64,000 nucleotides of DNA. Source: WTAW01 sp964406575. GTDB taxonomy: Bacteria > Acidobacteriota > Aminicenantia > Aminicenantales > Aminicenantaceae. Each line of letters begins with the position of its first letter. The first letter of the stretch is position 1. Both the position numbers and the translations under genes were made by a program. The notes under the pieces were generated by a model. The model worked only from the letters and a program-made list of their open reading frames with translations. It had not been told where the DNA came from and did not search any database. Shown here piece by piece: positions 35,084 to 45,458 of the stretch. The DNA is taken from positions 193,390 through 257,389 of the forward strand of contig CAYOSH010000001.1 of the NCBI GenBank assembly GCA_964406575.1, written 5' to 3'.

Positions 35084-37018
35084 TTATTTGCTGCTCACGG
35101 TATCCAGGAGCTGGCACATCTCGACGAGCTTGATAAATTCTGTTCTGTAACCGAATTTATCCGGGCCCTTGCCTTCCTGGGCAAGCTTGAGAACTGCTTC
35201 GTATGAGGACTCTCCCTTGAACTCAGAATCCCTAAGGAGCATGCCGAACTCTGCGACAGCCGCAGAGAATTTGAAGGTTTCAGACGCCTTGGCGATGGCG
35301 ATATTTTTGTCAGCCAGAGGCATCTCGATCAACTGACTTTTCTCTCCGTCGGGTTTTTTGTATCGCAATTTGACGGTCAGGATCTCTTTGCTCTTGTAAG
35401 CTTTGGGATCTATTTTGACCATCTGGTATTTGAGGTCGCCCACTACCGGAACCTCTTCCTCGCTCGCGTAGGGAATGATCTCATAAAGAGCGGTGACCGT
35501 GTGGCCCGCCCCCAACTCTCCTGCATCCTTTTTATCGTCGTCGAAATCTTCCTTTTTGAGCATGCGGTTCTCATAGCCGATAAGCCTGTAGGCTTTTACC
35601 TTGGCCGGGTTGAATTCCACCTGGATCTTGACATCCTTGGCGATCGTGAAAAGCGTGCCACGCATGTCATTGACGAAGACCTTTTTTGCCTCGAGGAGGT
35701 TGTCGATGTAGTGGTAGTTGCCGTTGCCTTTGTCTGCGATCTGTTCCATGCGGCCGTCTTTGTAATTGCCCATGCCGAAGCCCAAAATAGTCAGGAAAAT
35801 ACCTTTTTCCCTCTTTTCCTCGATCATCCGCACAAGCTCGGACGTGCTGGATACACCGATATTGAAGTCGCCGTCTGTGGCCAGAATGATCCGGTTGTTA
35901 CCATCCGGAATAAAATTTTCCCAGGCCACCTTGTAGGCCAGTTGGATGCCCGCTCCGCCTGCGGTCGATCCTCCTGCGCTCAGACGATCGAGGGCAGACA
36001 AGATCTTATCTTTCTGGTTGGCAGGAGTTGACGGCAGCACGAGACCAGCAGCTCCGGCATAAACAACGATCGAAACCCTATCTTTCTCGCCCAGTTCATG
36101 GATCAAGAGTTTAAAGGCCTTTTTGAGCAAGGGAAGTTTTTCGGGAGGCTCCATGGACCCGGAGACATCCAGCAGAAACACCAGATTGCTCGGCGGGAGT
36201 TGCTTAGATTCCAGCATTTTGCCCTGAAGCCCGATGTGGATCAACCGGTGGTCCGGATTCCACGGGCAGTCCGCGATCTCGGTATAGATCGAAAAAGGAT
36301 GTTTGTTTGTCGGCAGGGGATAGTCGTAGGCGAAGTAGTTGATCATCTCTTCGATCCGCACCGCATCCTTGTAGGGATACTGGTTGTCGTTGATGAACCG
36401 CCGGATATTGGCATAGGATGCTGTATCCACATCGATGGAGAAAGTGGAGAGAGGATTCTTCAGGGCATCGAGAAAAATGTTCTCATAGATCCTGTCGTAT
36501 TCCTCGGTGTTGAACGGACTGAAATGGGATCCTGGGGAGATGGCTTCCGATGGACTCTTCTGGTAAGGCGCCTGACTTTTGGCATCACGCGTAACACCGC
36601 CGTAAACGGCGCCGACAACAGGGTTGGCCATCTTCTTGTCCACCAGCACTTCTTCATTTTCATCGAGCACGGGCACTCCTTCGAGCTTGAAGATTAAGCT
36701 GACAGTGTCATGTTTTGCAGAGAGTTCAGCTCGCAGGACCATACTCTTTGCCCCGGGCAGTTCGGCCTTCACTTTGTAAGTGCCGAATGCCAGGCTTTGG
36801 AAGATGAAATATCCGCTTGGGTCTGATATCGTCTTCGATTCATGACCTGTCGAGATGTTCTTGGCTGTCAGAATAGCACAAGCCAAAACGCCACCTTGGG
36901 TATCATAGACATAACCTTTGATAACCCCAAAATCCTTGACCAGGGATGCGTTCATGAAGAGTACGAGTCCGACGAAAATGCTCAACATCCCCATTCCAAA
37001 CCAAATTTTTTTTGACAT
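35084..37018 (-). CDS. YfbK-like VWA-domain protein, exported
   Basis: The ATG at 37018 follows AAGGAGGTA; a signal or anchor segment spans residues ~4-25. Residues ~25-110 are a carboxypeptidase-regulatory-like beta-sandwich. A von Willebrand factor N-terminal domain (FSIDVDTASYANIRRFI), a VWA domain with DVSGS and LATDGDFNIG, and a C-terminal DUF3520-like domain (AGHTVTALYEIIPY, LRYKKPDGEKS) follow, ending after LLDTVSSK. Length 644. Such Gram-negative proteins are of unknown function. A near-identical copy of its C-terminal part survives as a pseudogene at 17755-18070, which shows the family has been duplicated in this genome. Confidence 0.9.
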   Translation of the reverse strand: MSKKIWFGMGMLSIFVGLVLFMNASLVKDFGVIKGYVYDTQGGVLACAILTAKNISTGHESKTISDPSGYFIFQSLAFGTYKVKAELPGAKSMVLRAELSAKHDTVSLIFKLEGVPVLDENEEVLVDKKMANPVVGAVYGGVTRDAKSQAPYQKSPSEAISPGSHFSPFNTEEYDRIYENIFLDALKNPLSTFSIDVDTASYANIRRFINDNQYPYKDAVRIEEMINYFAYDYPLPTNKHPFSIYTEIADCPWNPDHRLIHIGLQGKMLESKQLPPSNLVFLLDVSGSMEPPEKLPLLKKAFKLLIHELGEKDRVSIVVYAGAAGLVLPSTPANQKDKILSALDRLSAGGSTAGGAGIQLAYKVAWENFIPDGNNRIILATDGDFNIGVSSTSELVRMIEEKREKGIFLTILGFGMGNYKDGRMEQIADKGNGNYHYIDNLLEAKKVFVNDMRGTLFTIAKDVKIQVEFNPAKVKAYRLIGYENRMLKKEDFDDDKKDAGELGAGHTVTALYEIIPYASEEEVPVVGDLKYQMVKIDPKAYKSKEILTVKLRYKKPDGEKSQLIEMPLADKNIAIAKASETFKFSAAVAEFGMLLRDSEFKGESSYEAVLKLAQEGKGPDKFGYRTEFIKLVEMCQLLDTVSSK

Positions 37019-37315
37019 TTCTACCTCCTTGTTGGAATTGATTTTAATTCTCATCATTTTCCCTCTCCCTCACACTTTTATACACTTTGTACGGAGAAAT
37101 ATTCCCGACGGTCATCTCGATTTCCTCTGGCGTCCGAACATTTTGCCAAATGGAGTTTTTCCCTAGACATGCTGGAAGCGGTGGTTGAGGAAATAACAAA
37201 GGCCACAGTGAGTGCCCCGGTCGAAAACCACTTGAAAAGATTTTCGTATGCGTATTTAATATCGCTGATTTGTTCATTGTATTTCGTTTGACAGTTTTTT
37301 GAGCGGAAAGTTCCG

Positions 37316-38224
37316 ATGGATGTTCATAAAAGAGAGAGAACCGTTGGCACTTGGTATGCCCTTGCTGCCTATATTACCTGGGGTGTTCTTCCTCTTTACT
37401 GGAAGGCTCTCGATCATGTGCCTGCAAGAGAGATCCTCGCCCATAGGATTTTCTGGTCGTTCGTTTTCCTCGCTCTCTTTATCACGCTTAAAAAACGCTG
37501 GCCGGAGCTCAAACGATCCTACGCACACAAACGCAACAGAACGTCTAGCATCCTCAGCGCTCTGATCATTGGTGCTGTATGGTTCATCTATATTTGGGCG
37601 ATCAATGCCGACCATGTTGTCGAAGCCAGCATGGGGTATTACATCAATCCCCTGATCAGTGTTCTGCTGGGAATGATATTTCTAAAGGAGCGGCTCACGT
37701 TCTGGCAAAAAGTCGCCTTTTCTCTCGCGATTTTGGGAGTGGCTTATATGACTTTCCAGTACGGACGTTTTCCCTGGATCGCGATATCTCTGGCGGTGCT
37801 CTTCGGCTTATACGGGCTGTTGCGAAAGATCTCCCATGTGGGGTCCCTCACAGGATTGACGGCAGAAACGGCGGTCCTTTCACCTCTCGCCATTTCTTAT
37901 TGGATCATTCTCGCTGCTCAAGGGCAAAGCGCTACCGTTGGGGCCTCTATGAATACGCACCTTCTGCTCCTGGGGTCCGGGATTGTAACCGCTGTTCCCT
38001 TGGTGTGGTTTGCTCGGGGGGCGCGGCGAATACCGCTTTCGATGGTAGGTTTCTTCCAGTACCTCGCTCCGACCATCTCGCTTATCTTGGGGATATTTGT
38101 TTTTAAGGAACCGTTCACGACAACACATCTGATCAGTTTCGGTTTGATCTGGACCGCTCTCCTTATCTTCACTTCGTCGCGAACGCGTTTCCTGCAGCGG
38201 CTTCAGCCAAGAGCATTTCCTTAA
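37316..38224 (+). CDS. rarD: RarD-type EamA transporter
   Basis: This is an inner membrane protein of 302 residues with about ten spans in two repeated EamA units. The opening GTWYALAAYITWGVLPLYWK and HRIFWSFVFLA are characteristic of RarD, a drug/metabolite-transporter-superfamily member. The substrate is not firmly known. Upstream is a weak GAGCGGAA site. It is flanked by about 300 bases on each side that hold no gene that I can identify. Confidence 0.92.
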   Translation: MDVHKRERTVGTWYALAAYITWGVLPLYWKALDHVPAREILAHRIFWSFVFLALFITLKKRWPELKRSYAHKRNRTSSILSALIIGAVWFIYIWAINADHVVEASMGYYINPLISVLLGMIFLKERLTFWQKVAFSLAILGVAYMTFQYGRFPWIAISLAVLFGLYGLLRKISHVGSLTGLTAETAVLSPLAISYWIILAAQGQSATVGASMNTHLLLLGSGIVTAVPLVWFARGARRIPLSMVGFFQYLAPTISLILGIFVFKEPFTTTHLISFGLIWTALLIFTSSRTRFLQRLQPRAFP

Positions 38225-38524
38225 GCGCGTTGAGATCATATCATTTGAGAAAGAACTGCGCTCTCATTGGGCCGTTTTTGCAATCAGAAAATGGGGCACT
38301 CGATCGGTGAATATAATTGTTTTGGGGATGTCCACTCATTGAGGGAACATTACAGATGCTCAATGGAAAACCCTTGTACATCATGAGTGGTATCCAGTAT
38401 GATTGATATTGCTTGAGCTGAAATTAGCATCGACATTTTTTATGAATTATTCAGGCTAATCAGGAAGCTAAATATTAAGTGCGTATATCTGTGGACAATT
38501 ATTTGAGGAAGGAGTGATAGACCT
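38225..38524. other. Intergenic stretch, nothing identified
   Basis: AT-rich sequence between the RarD and GNAT genes, ending in the GAAGGAGTG ribosome binding site just before 38525. No repeat, RNA or open frame is supported. Confidence 0.3.
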
Positions 38525-39109
38525 ATGAAAAAGACAGAAATTTTAAAAGATGGCACAGAGGTCATTATTAGAAAATTAATATTGGATGATTTGAACCGCC
38601 TGATGGATTTTTACGCCGAACTTCCTGAAAGCGATAAAAAATATTTCAGAGTGGATGTTACAAAGAGAGACGTAGTTGAGAAAAGGATCAAACAGACAGA
38701 ATCGGGGAATTTTTTCCGTCTAGTGGCTCTTCACAACGATGAGATCATTGCGGACGGAAATTTTGAACTGTCTACCGAAGAGTGGCGTAAAGGCCAAGGT
38801 GAACTCAGAGTCATCGTCGCCGAAAAATTCCAACACAAAGGATTGGGCACGATCATGTTGAGAGAATTGTACTATCTTGCCGCCCAGGAAAAGGTTGAGA
38901 AGATCGTGGTCAGGATCATGAGGCCTCAGAAGGCAGCCAGAGCCATCTGTCACAAACTGGGGCTGTATGAAGAGCACATCATTCCGGATTATGTGCGCGA
39001 CACTACGGGCCAATTACAGGACATGATCATCATGACGGGCGACATGAAAGAATTCTGGAACGAGCTGGAGCACTTTTATGAAGACTCAGATTGGAGGCGT
39101 CACCGCTAG
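38525..39109 (+). CDS. GNAT-family N-acetyltransferase
   Basis: It is 194 residues with GAAGGAG upstream. The acetyl-CoA motif is VIVAEKFQHKGLGTIMLREL, containing the KGLG loop. The N-terminal half (IIRKLILDDLNRLMDFYAELPE) is typical of GNAT enzymes and the C-terminus (QKAARAICHKLGLYEEH) carries the second acetyl-CoA helix. It transfers an acetyl group to an amine; the acceptor cannot be inferred. It is convergent with the Asp-box gene, 22 bases apart. Confidence 0.9.
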   Translation: MKKTEILKDGTEVIIRKLILDDLNRLMDFYAELPESDKKYFRVDVTKRDVVEKRIKQTESGNFFRLVALHNDEIIADGNFELSTEEWRKGQGELRVIVAEKFQHKGLGTIMLRELYYLAAQEKVEKIVVRIMRPQKAARAICHKLGLYEEHIIPDYVRDTTGQLQDMIIMTGDMKEFWNELEHFYEDSDWRRHR

Positions 39110-39131
39110 ATAAACAAAAGGGTTATGATAT

Positions 39132-41516
39132 TTATCTTCGGATACGGCTGCGATTCCTCTCCTCCTTTTTATTGATGAGTTCGGCATCCATCGCCCACAT
39201 GCCACGGCCGTGCGTGGCGATCACGATGATGTTGTCTCTGGGATGGATGATCAGGTCGTGAACGAAGGTTGAGGGCAGGTTCCCGCCCAGAACATCCCAT
39301 GTTGCTCCGGCATCTTTCGATACATAAACACCTATGTCGGTCCCGACATAAAGGATATTTTTATCTGAGGGATCCTCTCTGATGACGTTCACCGGCCCTA
39401 AAGGAATGCCCTTCGAGATGTCCTGCCAGGTTTTTCCATAATCGGTAGATTTCCAGATATAGGGTGCAAAGTCGTCATCGCGTTTTCCATTTTGTGTTAG
39501 GTAGACCGTTCCGAGGCCAAAGGCAGAGGCGACGATTCTGGAGGCCCATTTTCTATAGGGCAGGCCGTCCATGATCTCCTGCCAATTCTGGCCGCCGTCT
39601 TTGGTGACATGGACCTTACCGTCGTCTGTTCCCGCGTAGATCAGGCCGAACTTGAGCGGAGACTCGGAAATAGAAAAAAGTGTCTGATAGGGAATATCCC
39701 CCATTTCCGATTTAATGTTGTAGGAGAGGTCTGGACTGATCCTCTCCCATGTGTCTCCCCGGTCTCGGGAGCGGAAAAGATACTGCATGCCGTGGTAGAT
39801 GATGTTGGGATTGTGGGGCGAGATGATAAACGGGGCTACCCACTGTCCCCGGAGACGAGGTTCGTTCTCGTACATCCTGGGCAGGATTTGAATGGTGCCC
39901 TCTTCACCAGAGACACTCAGGTCCGTTCTCGCGATGTGGCCGTAGAATCCAGCTGAATAGACGATGTTCGAGTTGGTGGGGTCGATGGCGTGACTCGAAC
40001 CTTCTCCTCCCGGCGCCCTTTCAAAGTCTACGGCCGGAATCTGGTCTCTGCCCCGACTGAGATCCACCACCCCTTTGTAGCTTCCGTGGTCCTGCATGGA
40101 TCCATACACATGAAATGGATCATCCATGTCATAGTTGATGTTGAAAAACTGGCAGACGGGAAGGTTTTGGGTGAATTGCCGCCATGTTTCCCCTCGATCA
40201 TAAGAGATGACGATGCCCCCGTCGTTCACGTTGACGATGTAGTCGGAATTTTCAGGGTCGATCCACAGGCCGTGATGGTCGCCGTGCATCCCGCGCAAGC
40301 GGCGAAATGTTTTCCCGCCGTCGTTGGACACATTCAAGGCGAGGCCCATCGTGTAGATGGTGTTCTCGTCGTTGGGATCCACGCGCATCTGGCCGAACAC
40401 CCAGCCATAAGTGGCCGAGTGGCGCTCCATGTATGTCTTCGTCTTCTCATCCAGGCCGCTCATCAGCCTCCAGTTCTCCCCCTTATCATCCGAGCGGAAC
40501 ACGCTTGCACCTTTGATATAGCCGCTGGAAGGCCGTCCATAAGAGTCGATTTCGCCCGGATCCGCTGCCCGGGCGAGCTCATAGTTATCGATAAATGCGT
40601 AGATCACATTCGGGTTGGACCGTGCCACGTCGATCCCGATCCTTCCCCTGTATTTGGGCTCAGGAAGGCCGTTATTGATGGGTGTCCAGGTCTGGCCGGC
40701 GTCTGTGGTCTTGTAAATGCCGCTCTCTGCGTAACCTTCAAAATTCCTGGGGTCGTTCCATTTCAGCCGGATCCTTTGCCAGGTGGCCGCATAAAGGGTC
40801 TCTGGGTCAGTGGGGTCCATAACCAGGTCGATGGCCCCTGTTCTCTCGTTGATATAAAGAACCTTGCTCCATGTTTCGCCGCCGTCTACAGTTTTGTAGA
40901 CACCGCGCTCTGCGTTATCGGTCCATTCGTGTCCGGAAGCGGCCACGTAGACGATATCGGGATTCTCCGGATGGATGACGATCCGGGGGATGGTGTGGGT
41001 GCCTGTCAATCCCATGTGCTGCCAGGTCTTTCCAGCGTCAATGGATTTGTACACGCCGTTCCCCGCCATAGAGCTTCTGAAAATATTGGCTTCACCGGTC
41101 CCCACCCAAACGATCTGGTTGTCCGATGGAGCAATGGTTACGTCCCCTATGGATGTAGAGGCCTCTTGGTCGAAGATCGGCTCCCAGGTGGTCCCCTCGT
41201 TCCCTGTTTTCCACACACCTCCGGACGCGGTCGCAACATATATCGTGTAATGCTTCCCCTTGGGAGTGACCACTGCGATATCCGTGCAACGGCCGCTCAC
41301 ATTCGTAGGCCCCAGATGCTGCCATTTCATCTCCTTGAATGGCGAATCTGCTTTCATCTTCACGTGCTGGTCGAACCACTGTAAGCGGAGAGCCGGATCT
41401 GTGGAGTGAATGAGCTTCTGCTCTTTCTTCTGGAATGAAAAAGTGAGTAATGCCAAAATGAAGACACTGATGAACACGAGTGCCACCTGCATGGAATAAT
41501 GCCTTCTGAATGTCAT
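39132..41516 (-). CDS. Exported Asp-box (BNR/sortilin-like) repeat propeller protein
   Basis: AAAGGAGGAC precedes the ATG, and residues ~8-30 form a signal or anchor segment. At least ten Asp-box motifs are spread evenly, for example SIDAGKTW, TVDGGETW, TTDAGQTW, SDDKGENW, SYDRGETW, SRDRGDTW, TKDGGQNW, STDYGKTW and SKDAGATW. Each marks one blade of beta-propeller, so 7-10 blades or two propellers are likely. Such proteins are often called glycosyl hydrolases, but no sialidase residues are visible, so binding or photosystem-like assembly roles are equally possible. The length is 794, normal for this Acidobacteriota-type group. Confidence 0.9.
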   Translation of the reverse strand: MTFRRHYSMQVALVFISVFILALLTFSFQKKEQKLIHSTDPALRLQWFDQHVKMKADSPFKEMKWQHLGPTNVSGRCTDIAVVTPKGKHYTIYVATASGGVWKTGNEGTTWEPIFDQEASTSIGDVTIAPSDNQIVWVGTGEANIFRSSMAGNGVYKSIDAGKTWQHMGLTGTHTIPRIVIHPENPDIVYVAASGHEWTDNAERGVYKTVDGGETWSKVLYINERTGAIDLVMDPTDPETLYAATWQRIRLKWNDPRNFEGYAESGIYKTTDAGQTWTPINNGLPEPKYRGRIGIDVARSNPNVIYAFIDNYELARAADPGEIDSYGRPSSGYIKGASVFRSDDKGENWRLMSGLDEKTKTYMERHSATYGWVFGQMRVDPNDENTIYTMGLALNVSNDGGKTFRRLRGMHGDHHGLWIDPENSDYIVNVNDGGIVISYDRGETWRQFTQNLPVCQFFNINYDMDDPFHVYGSMQDHGSYKGVVDLSRGRDQIPAVDFERAPGGEGSSHAIDPTNSNIVYSAGFYGHIARTDLSVSGEEGTIQILPRMYENEPRLRGQWVAPFIISPHNPNIIYHGMQYLFRSRDRGDTWERISPDLSYNIKSEMGDIPYQTLFSISESPLKFGLIYAGTDDGKVHVTKDGGQNWQEIMDGLPYRKWASRIVASAFGLGTVYLTQNGKRDDDFAPYIWKSTDYGKTWQDISKGIPLGPVNVIREDPSDKNILYVGTDIGVYVSKDAGATWDVLGGNLPSTFVHDLIIHPRDNIIVIATHGRGMWAMDAELINKKEERNRSRIRR

Positions 41517-41627
41517 TTGTCCTCCTTTTTGGGTATCTTTCTTAAAGATATCTTTTATATCACAAATTCCACTAAGAGCACATGTTTTTTATGATGTGAT
41601 GGAGGAACCATTTTCCCTTAGGGACTT

Positions 41628-42677
41628 TTAATGAACAAAAATTTCTTTTGGGAGCATCCCATGGACGCCGAGTTTGCCATCGACGAGCTGAGTGATGTTA
41701 AAGTCCACGGCTGAGCTGCACAGCATATACGCTTGCTCACGGCTGAGTCCTTTTTCCGTCATCAAAAGATCGATCATCTCTCTGACGGCGATCTTTGCAG
41801 CTTCGTTCAAATCTTCGTCTGTGCCCATCGATATAAAGTGAGTCGGGGTTTCCGCGCGTGGCCACTCCAGGTGTTTGTCTTTATGGACAAAGAACAGCAA
41901 TCTCCCTTTAAGGGACGTTTCCAGCGCAGTGATGTCCACTTCTCCATTGCCTTGGGCGGCATGGCCGTCTCCCACTTGGAAGAGCGCTCCTTTCACATGA
42001 ACTGGCAGAAATAAAATAGTGCCTTCGACCAGCTCTTTGTTGTCCAGGTTCCCCCCATGGATCCAGGGCGGGGCGCTGTTGATTCGTCCGGCATCTTCGG
42101 GTGGGGCCACTCCCATGCTTCCGAAAAACGGACGCAGGGGAATCTCGATCCCATCAGCAAAATGAGCCACCATATTTTCCGTATCCAGGGGGACGATTTT
42201 TGTCACGGCAGAGTCGAACTCTCCGGACAGGAATCCCCTCTCCGGACTCAATGTATTAAAGGCATATGGAATGGCCAGTTCTATAGAGAGAATACGCACT
42301 TCCAGGACATCGCCGGGTTCGGCCTCTTCAATATAGATCGGCCCGGTCAGGATATGACCACCAGGGCCTTTGTCCTTCACTTCTCGATAAATATCCCGGA
42401 GCTCTGGTTCGATTTTTTCTGGGGGAAGTCCTGCTTTTTCTAGTCTTTCTGGGTCGCCGACATGGAGTGTTCGTACATCCACCCGGTCGCCCGAATGTAT
42501 GTGCAATACAGGCGGAGTCTTTGCCCAATAGTGTCCCCAGGCCACTGTCGAAGGAGATGGATGCAGCACATGAAGAGTGGAGTTATTCTGAATCCCTTTA
42601 CCCTCTTCTTTATTACCATAAGAGTATTGGAAAAGAACTATTGCGCAAAACAGGATAATAATTTTCGTTCTCACCAT
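41628..42677 (-). CDS. Exported acetamidase/formamidase family protein
   Basis: AGAGGTG precedes the ATG. A signal peptide (IIILFCAIVLFQYSYG) is followed by the FmdA/AmdA fold, with HSGDRVDVRTLHVGDP near the start, GPGGHILTGPIYIEEAEPGD, and the GGNLDNKEL motif of the active site region. The family hydrolyses short amides to acid and ammonia; the secreted type is less usual than the cytoplasmic form. Length 349, normal. It lies 111 bases downstream of the Asp-box gene start, on the same strand, and could be in its transcript. Confidence 0.9.
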   Translation of the reverse strand: MVRTKIIILFCAIVLFQYSYGNKEEGKGIQNNSTLHVLHPSPSTVAWGHYWAKTPPVLHIHSGDRVDVRTLHVGDPERLEKAGLPPEKIEPELRDIYREVKDKGPGGHILTGPIYIEEAEPGDVLEVRILSIELAIPYAFNTLSPERGFLSGEFDSAVTKIVPLDTENMVAHFADGIEIPLRPFFGSMGVAPPEDAGRINSAPPWIHGGNLDNKELVEGTILFLPVHVKGALFQVGDGHAAQGNGEVDITALETSLKGRLLFFVHKDKHLEWPRAETPTHFISMGTDEDLNEAAKIAVREMIDLLMTEKGLSREQAYMLCSSAVDFNITQLVDGKLGVHGMLPKEIFVH

Positions 42678-42837
42678 GCACCTCTTTTGACGTCAAATTT
42701 TGAGTATATATTGGGGAAAAATATAACACTTCATTCTACAATTTATGCGACTGATTATTCAACTCAACTGAATAATCCTTTGAAAAAGGAGAGCTGTCTC
42801 CGACCGCTGGCCTTCGATTTTAAAGATCTAATCTAGG

Positions 42838-45450
42838 TCACTCGTATCTCAACGAATTTGCAGGATTGGACCGTGCGGCTCTGAAGGCCTGGTAGCTCAC
42901 CGTGAGCAGGGCAATCGTCAGGGCGATCAACCCGGAAAAGATGAATATATCGATTCCGATCGTCGTACGGTAAACATACGTTTGGAGCAATTTTTTCATC
43001 ACAAAGTAGGCGATGGGCCAGGCGATGAGGTTCGATACCAGCACCCATTTGGTGAATTCCATGGTGAGAAGCGCGATGATCTTGGATGCAGATGCGCCCA
43101 AAACTTTGCGTATTCCGATTTCTTTGGTCCTCTGCTCGGCCGTGAATGAAGCCAATCCGAACAATCCTAGGCACGAAATGAAAATCGCCAGTGCCGCGAA
43201 GGAGTTGAACACTGTTCCAATCCTTTTTTCCGACCGGTAGAGACGATCGTATGTCTGGTCCAGAAAATGATACTCAAATGGAGAAACGGGATTGATGTCT
43301 TTCCATACAGACTCGATGTGGGACAATGCCTCCTCGGTTTTTGCGCCAAGGATCCTGATCAGCATAAGCCCCGCATCTTCTGCGTGGGACATATCGTCGA
43401 TATAAAAGACTCGAGGCTCGATGGCGTGGTGGAAGGAACGGAAGTGCGCATCCTTTGCGACTCCTATGATGGTGCCTTCATTCTTCTGTATGGCAAAACG
43501 TTTCCCTACAGGAGAATCCAGGCCGATTTCTTTGATCGCGCTTTCGTTGAGGATGTATCCTCTGCTTTCATCGGAGGGATTCTCTCTGGAGAAGGACCTG
43601 CCTTCTTTGATCGCGAGGTTGAGGGTCTCGAAGAAGTCATAATCCACCCCGGCGAATACGAGATCGACGCGCCGCTCCGGGTCTTTTCCATCCCAGTCAA
43701 AAACACCAGAGCTTCGCCAGGTGGTTTCCGCAAAGGGGTATCTCTGGGCCGATACGGAAAGGATGTTCGGATTTTTCAACAGCTCGTTTTTAACGGTTTC
43801 GTATTTTTTTCCAATATTCTCCTTAATGGGGATATGGACAATATTTTCTTTGTCAAAACCGAGTTTGGCCTTTTGGATGAAATGGAGCTGTTTGGAAACG
43901 ACCGTCGTGCCGAAAATGAGCATGATCGCCAGCGAAAATTGAACAACGACAAGAACCTTCCGGAAAGAGGTGCCTTTGGTCTTTGACTCTTTAAGACCTT
44001 TCATGACTGCCACTGGCTGAAAGGCCGAGAGAAAGACTGCGGGATAGCTGCCAGCGATCATGCCGGTTAAAAGAACGACAGCCAGGAGAATAAAAAGATG
44101 TGAAGCATCTGTGCCGTTGAGAACCATTTGTTTTCCGGACAGCCGGTTAAAGGCAGGAAGAAAAAGAGACACGAGAACCAGTGCAATAAGGAACGAGATA
44201 GAAGTCAATAAGAGGGATTCTCCGAAAAATTGTTTGACGATCTGGGACCGGCGCGCCCCCACGGTCTTGCGCATGCCCACCTCTTTGGCCCGGAGGGCAG
44301 AGCGGGCTGTGGAGAGGTTCATGAAGTTGACACAGGCGATCAAGAGGATGAAGAAAGCCACGACCGTAAACAGAAGAACATATTTGGCATCTCCCAGTGT
44401 GACAGTAGAAGACTGATAAGACCTCGCGTCCAAATAGATTTCGGATAAAGGCTGCAACCGGAACTGGAGCCCTTCTTTGACTTGAGGGCTTTCGTTCTTC
44501 AGAGCGACGGCGATCATTTTTTGGGCAACCTCTTGGCAATTGGCCCTGTCGTCGACAGAAACATAGGTAACGAAGTTGTAAGCCCCCCATGTTGTACCAT
44601 AATTAGTGAATTCTTTGATGAACTCGAATGAACTCACATAGTCAAACTGGAGATGGGAATTATGAGGGATGTCCCTCAATACGCCTGTGACTGTGGCAAG
44701 CTGCCCCTCCACCTGGATGGTCTTGCCGATCGGGTCCTCATTCCCAAAATATTTATGGGCCATTGACTCTGTGATCACAAGGTTAGTAGGTTCCTTAAAC
44801 GCTGTTTTCGGATCCCCTGCCGCAAAAGGAAATGTAAAGATATCAAAAAGGGAAGGGTCTGTAATCAGGCCTCTGCTCTCATAGAACGCCTTATCTTTGT
44901 AACGGAAGACTAGCCTTGAATGAGGAGCGCATCTGGCTGCCTGTTGGATTTCGGGAATCTGTTCTTCAATGGCTGGTGCCAAAGGAGCGGGTGTCGCTTC
45001 AATGCCCTTCCAGCTATTTTTTTCCCAGTCCGCCACGACCCTGTAGATGTTTTCCCGGTTCGTGTGAAATGTGTCGAAGCTCAACTCATCCTGAACCCAG
45101 AGCAGGATCATAATACAGCAGGCCATGCCAATGGCCAGTCCGGTGATGTTGATGAATGAAAAAACACCGTGTTTTTGAAAGTTCCGCCAGGCGATTTTTA
45201 AATAGTTTTTGATCATTTCTAAACTCCAATAGAGAGATGTTTTTACAAAAGGAGGAATGGATGCCAGGACTTGGGTCCAGTACCATAAATTGGCATGTGT
45301 CGGGTTGTTTTTTTGGGCTCGGATCCGGTATCCTTCTTCCAAGTCGCCGAGAAGGGAGACATCCTCAGTGGTTGTAGCCGTATGTGTGAGGATCCATGTA
45401 GCAATTTTTGGAGGTTTTAGGGGATTCTGTTTCATTTCGTTAATATCCAA
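42838..45450 (-). CDS. Orphan MacB/FtsX-type permease with permease-prefix domain
   Basis: 870 residues. The first ~80 (PPKIATWILTH, LLGDLEEGYRI, LWYWTQVL) are the prefix domain found in Acidobacterial duplicated orphan permeases. A first TM at about 100-125 is followed by a periplasmic core domain, three FtsX spans around 350-480, a second core domain, and three spans at the end (NSLRYE terminus). FtsX motifs GMRKTVGAR and GIRKVLGAS are visible. The start is TTG at 45450 or ATG at 45435, both just after the PadR stop. No ATPase is encoded near. Together with the PadR it forms a two-gene operon. Confidence 0.9.
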   Translation of the reverse strand: MDINEMKQNPLKPPKIATWILTHTATTTEDVSLLGDLEEGYRIRAQKNNPTHANLWYWTQVLASIPPFVKTSLYWSLEMIKNYLKIAWRNFQKHGVFSFINITGLAIGMACCIMILLWVQDELSFDTFHTNRENIYRVVADWEKNSWKGIEATPAPLAPAIEEQIPEIQQAARCAPHSRLVFRYKDKAFYESRGLITDPSLFDIFTFPFAAGDPKTAFKEPTNLVITESMAHKYFGNEDPIGKTIQVEGQLATVTGVLRDIPHNSHLQFDYVSSFEFIKEFTNYGTTWGAYNFVTYVSVDDRANCQEVAQKMIAVALKNESPQVKEGLQFRLQPLSEIYLDARSYQSSTVTLGDAKYVLLFTVVAFFILLIACVNFMNLSTARSALRAKEVGMRKTVGARRSQIVKQFFGESLLLTSISFLIALVLVSLFLPAFNRLSGKQMVLNGTDASHLFILLAVVLLTGMIAGSYPAVFLSAFQPVAVMKGLKESKTKGTSFRKVLVVVQFSLAIMLIFGTTVVSKQLHFIQKAKLGFDKENIVHIPIKENIGKKYETVKNELLKNPNILSVSAQRYPFAETTWRSSGVFDWDGKDPERRVDLVFAGVDYDFFETLNLAIKEGRSFSRENPSDESRGYILNESAIKEIGLDSPVGKRFAIQKNEGTIIGVAKDAHFRSFHHAIEPRVFYIDDMSHAEDAGLMLIRILGAKTEEALSHIESVWKDINPVSPFEYHFLDQTYDRLYRSEKRIGTVFNSFAALAIFISCLGLFGLASFTAEQRTKEIGIRKVLGASASKIIALLTMEFTKWVLVSNLIAWPIAYFVMKKLLQTYVYRTTIGIDIFIFSGLIALTIALLTVSYQAFRAARSNPANSLRYE

Positions 45451-45458
45451 TCCTCAGC

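Noticed and set aside
34858..35206. Short plus-strand frames in the gap and end of the VWA gene
   Set aside because: They overlap the repeat tail and the well-supported VWA gene, and show no coding character or ribosome binding site.
39990..41384. Long plus-strand open frame (464 codons) opposite the Asp-box protein gene
   Set aside because: It is the antisense of a gene with ten Asp-box motifs, signal sequence and ribosome binding site; the antisense protein has repeated His/Val/Asp-rich text that mirrors those codons.
39132..41516. Sialidase or other glycosyl hydrolase for the Asp-box protein
   Set aside because: Asp-boxes are structural; no arginine triad or FRIP motif is visible, so an enzymatic call is not supported.
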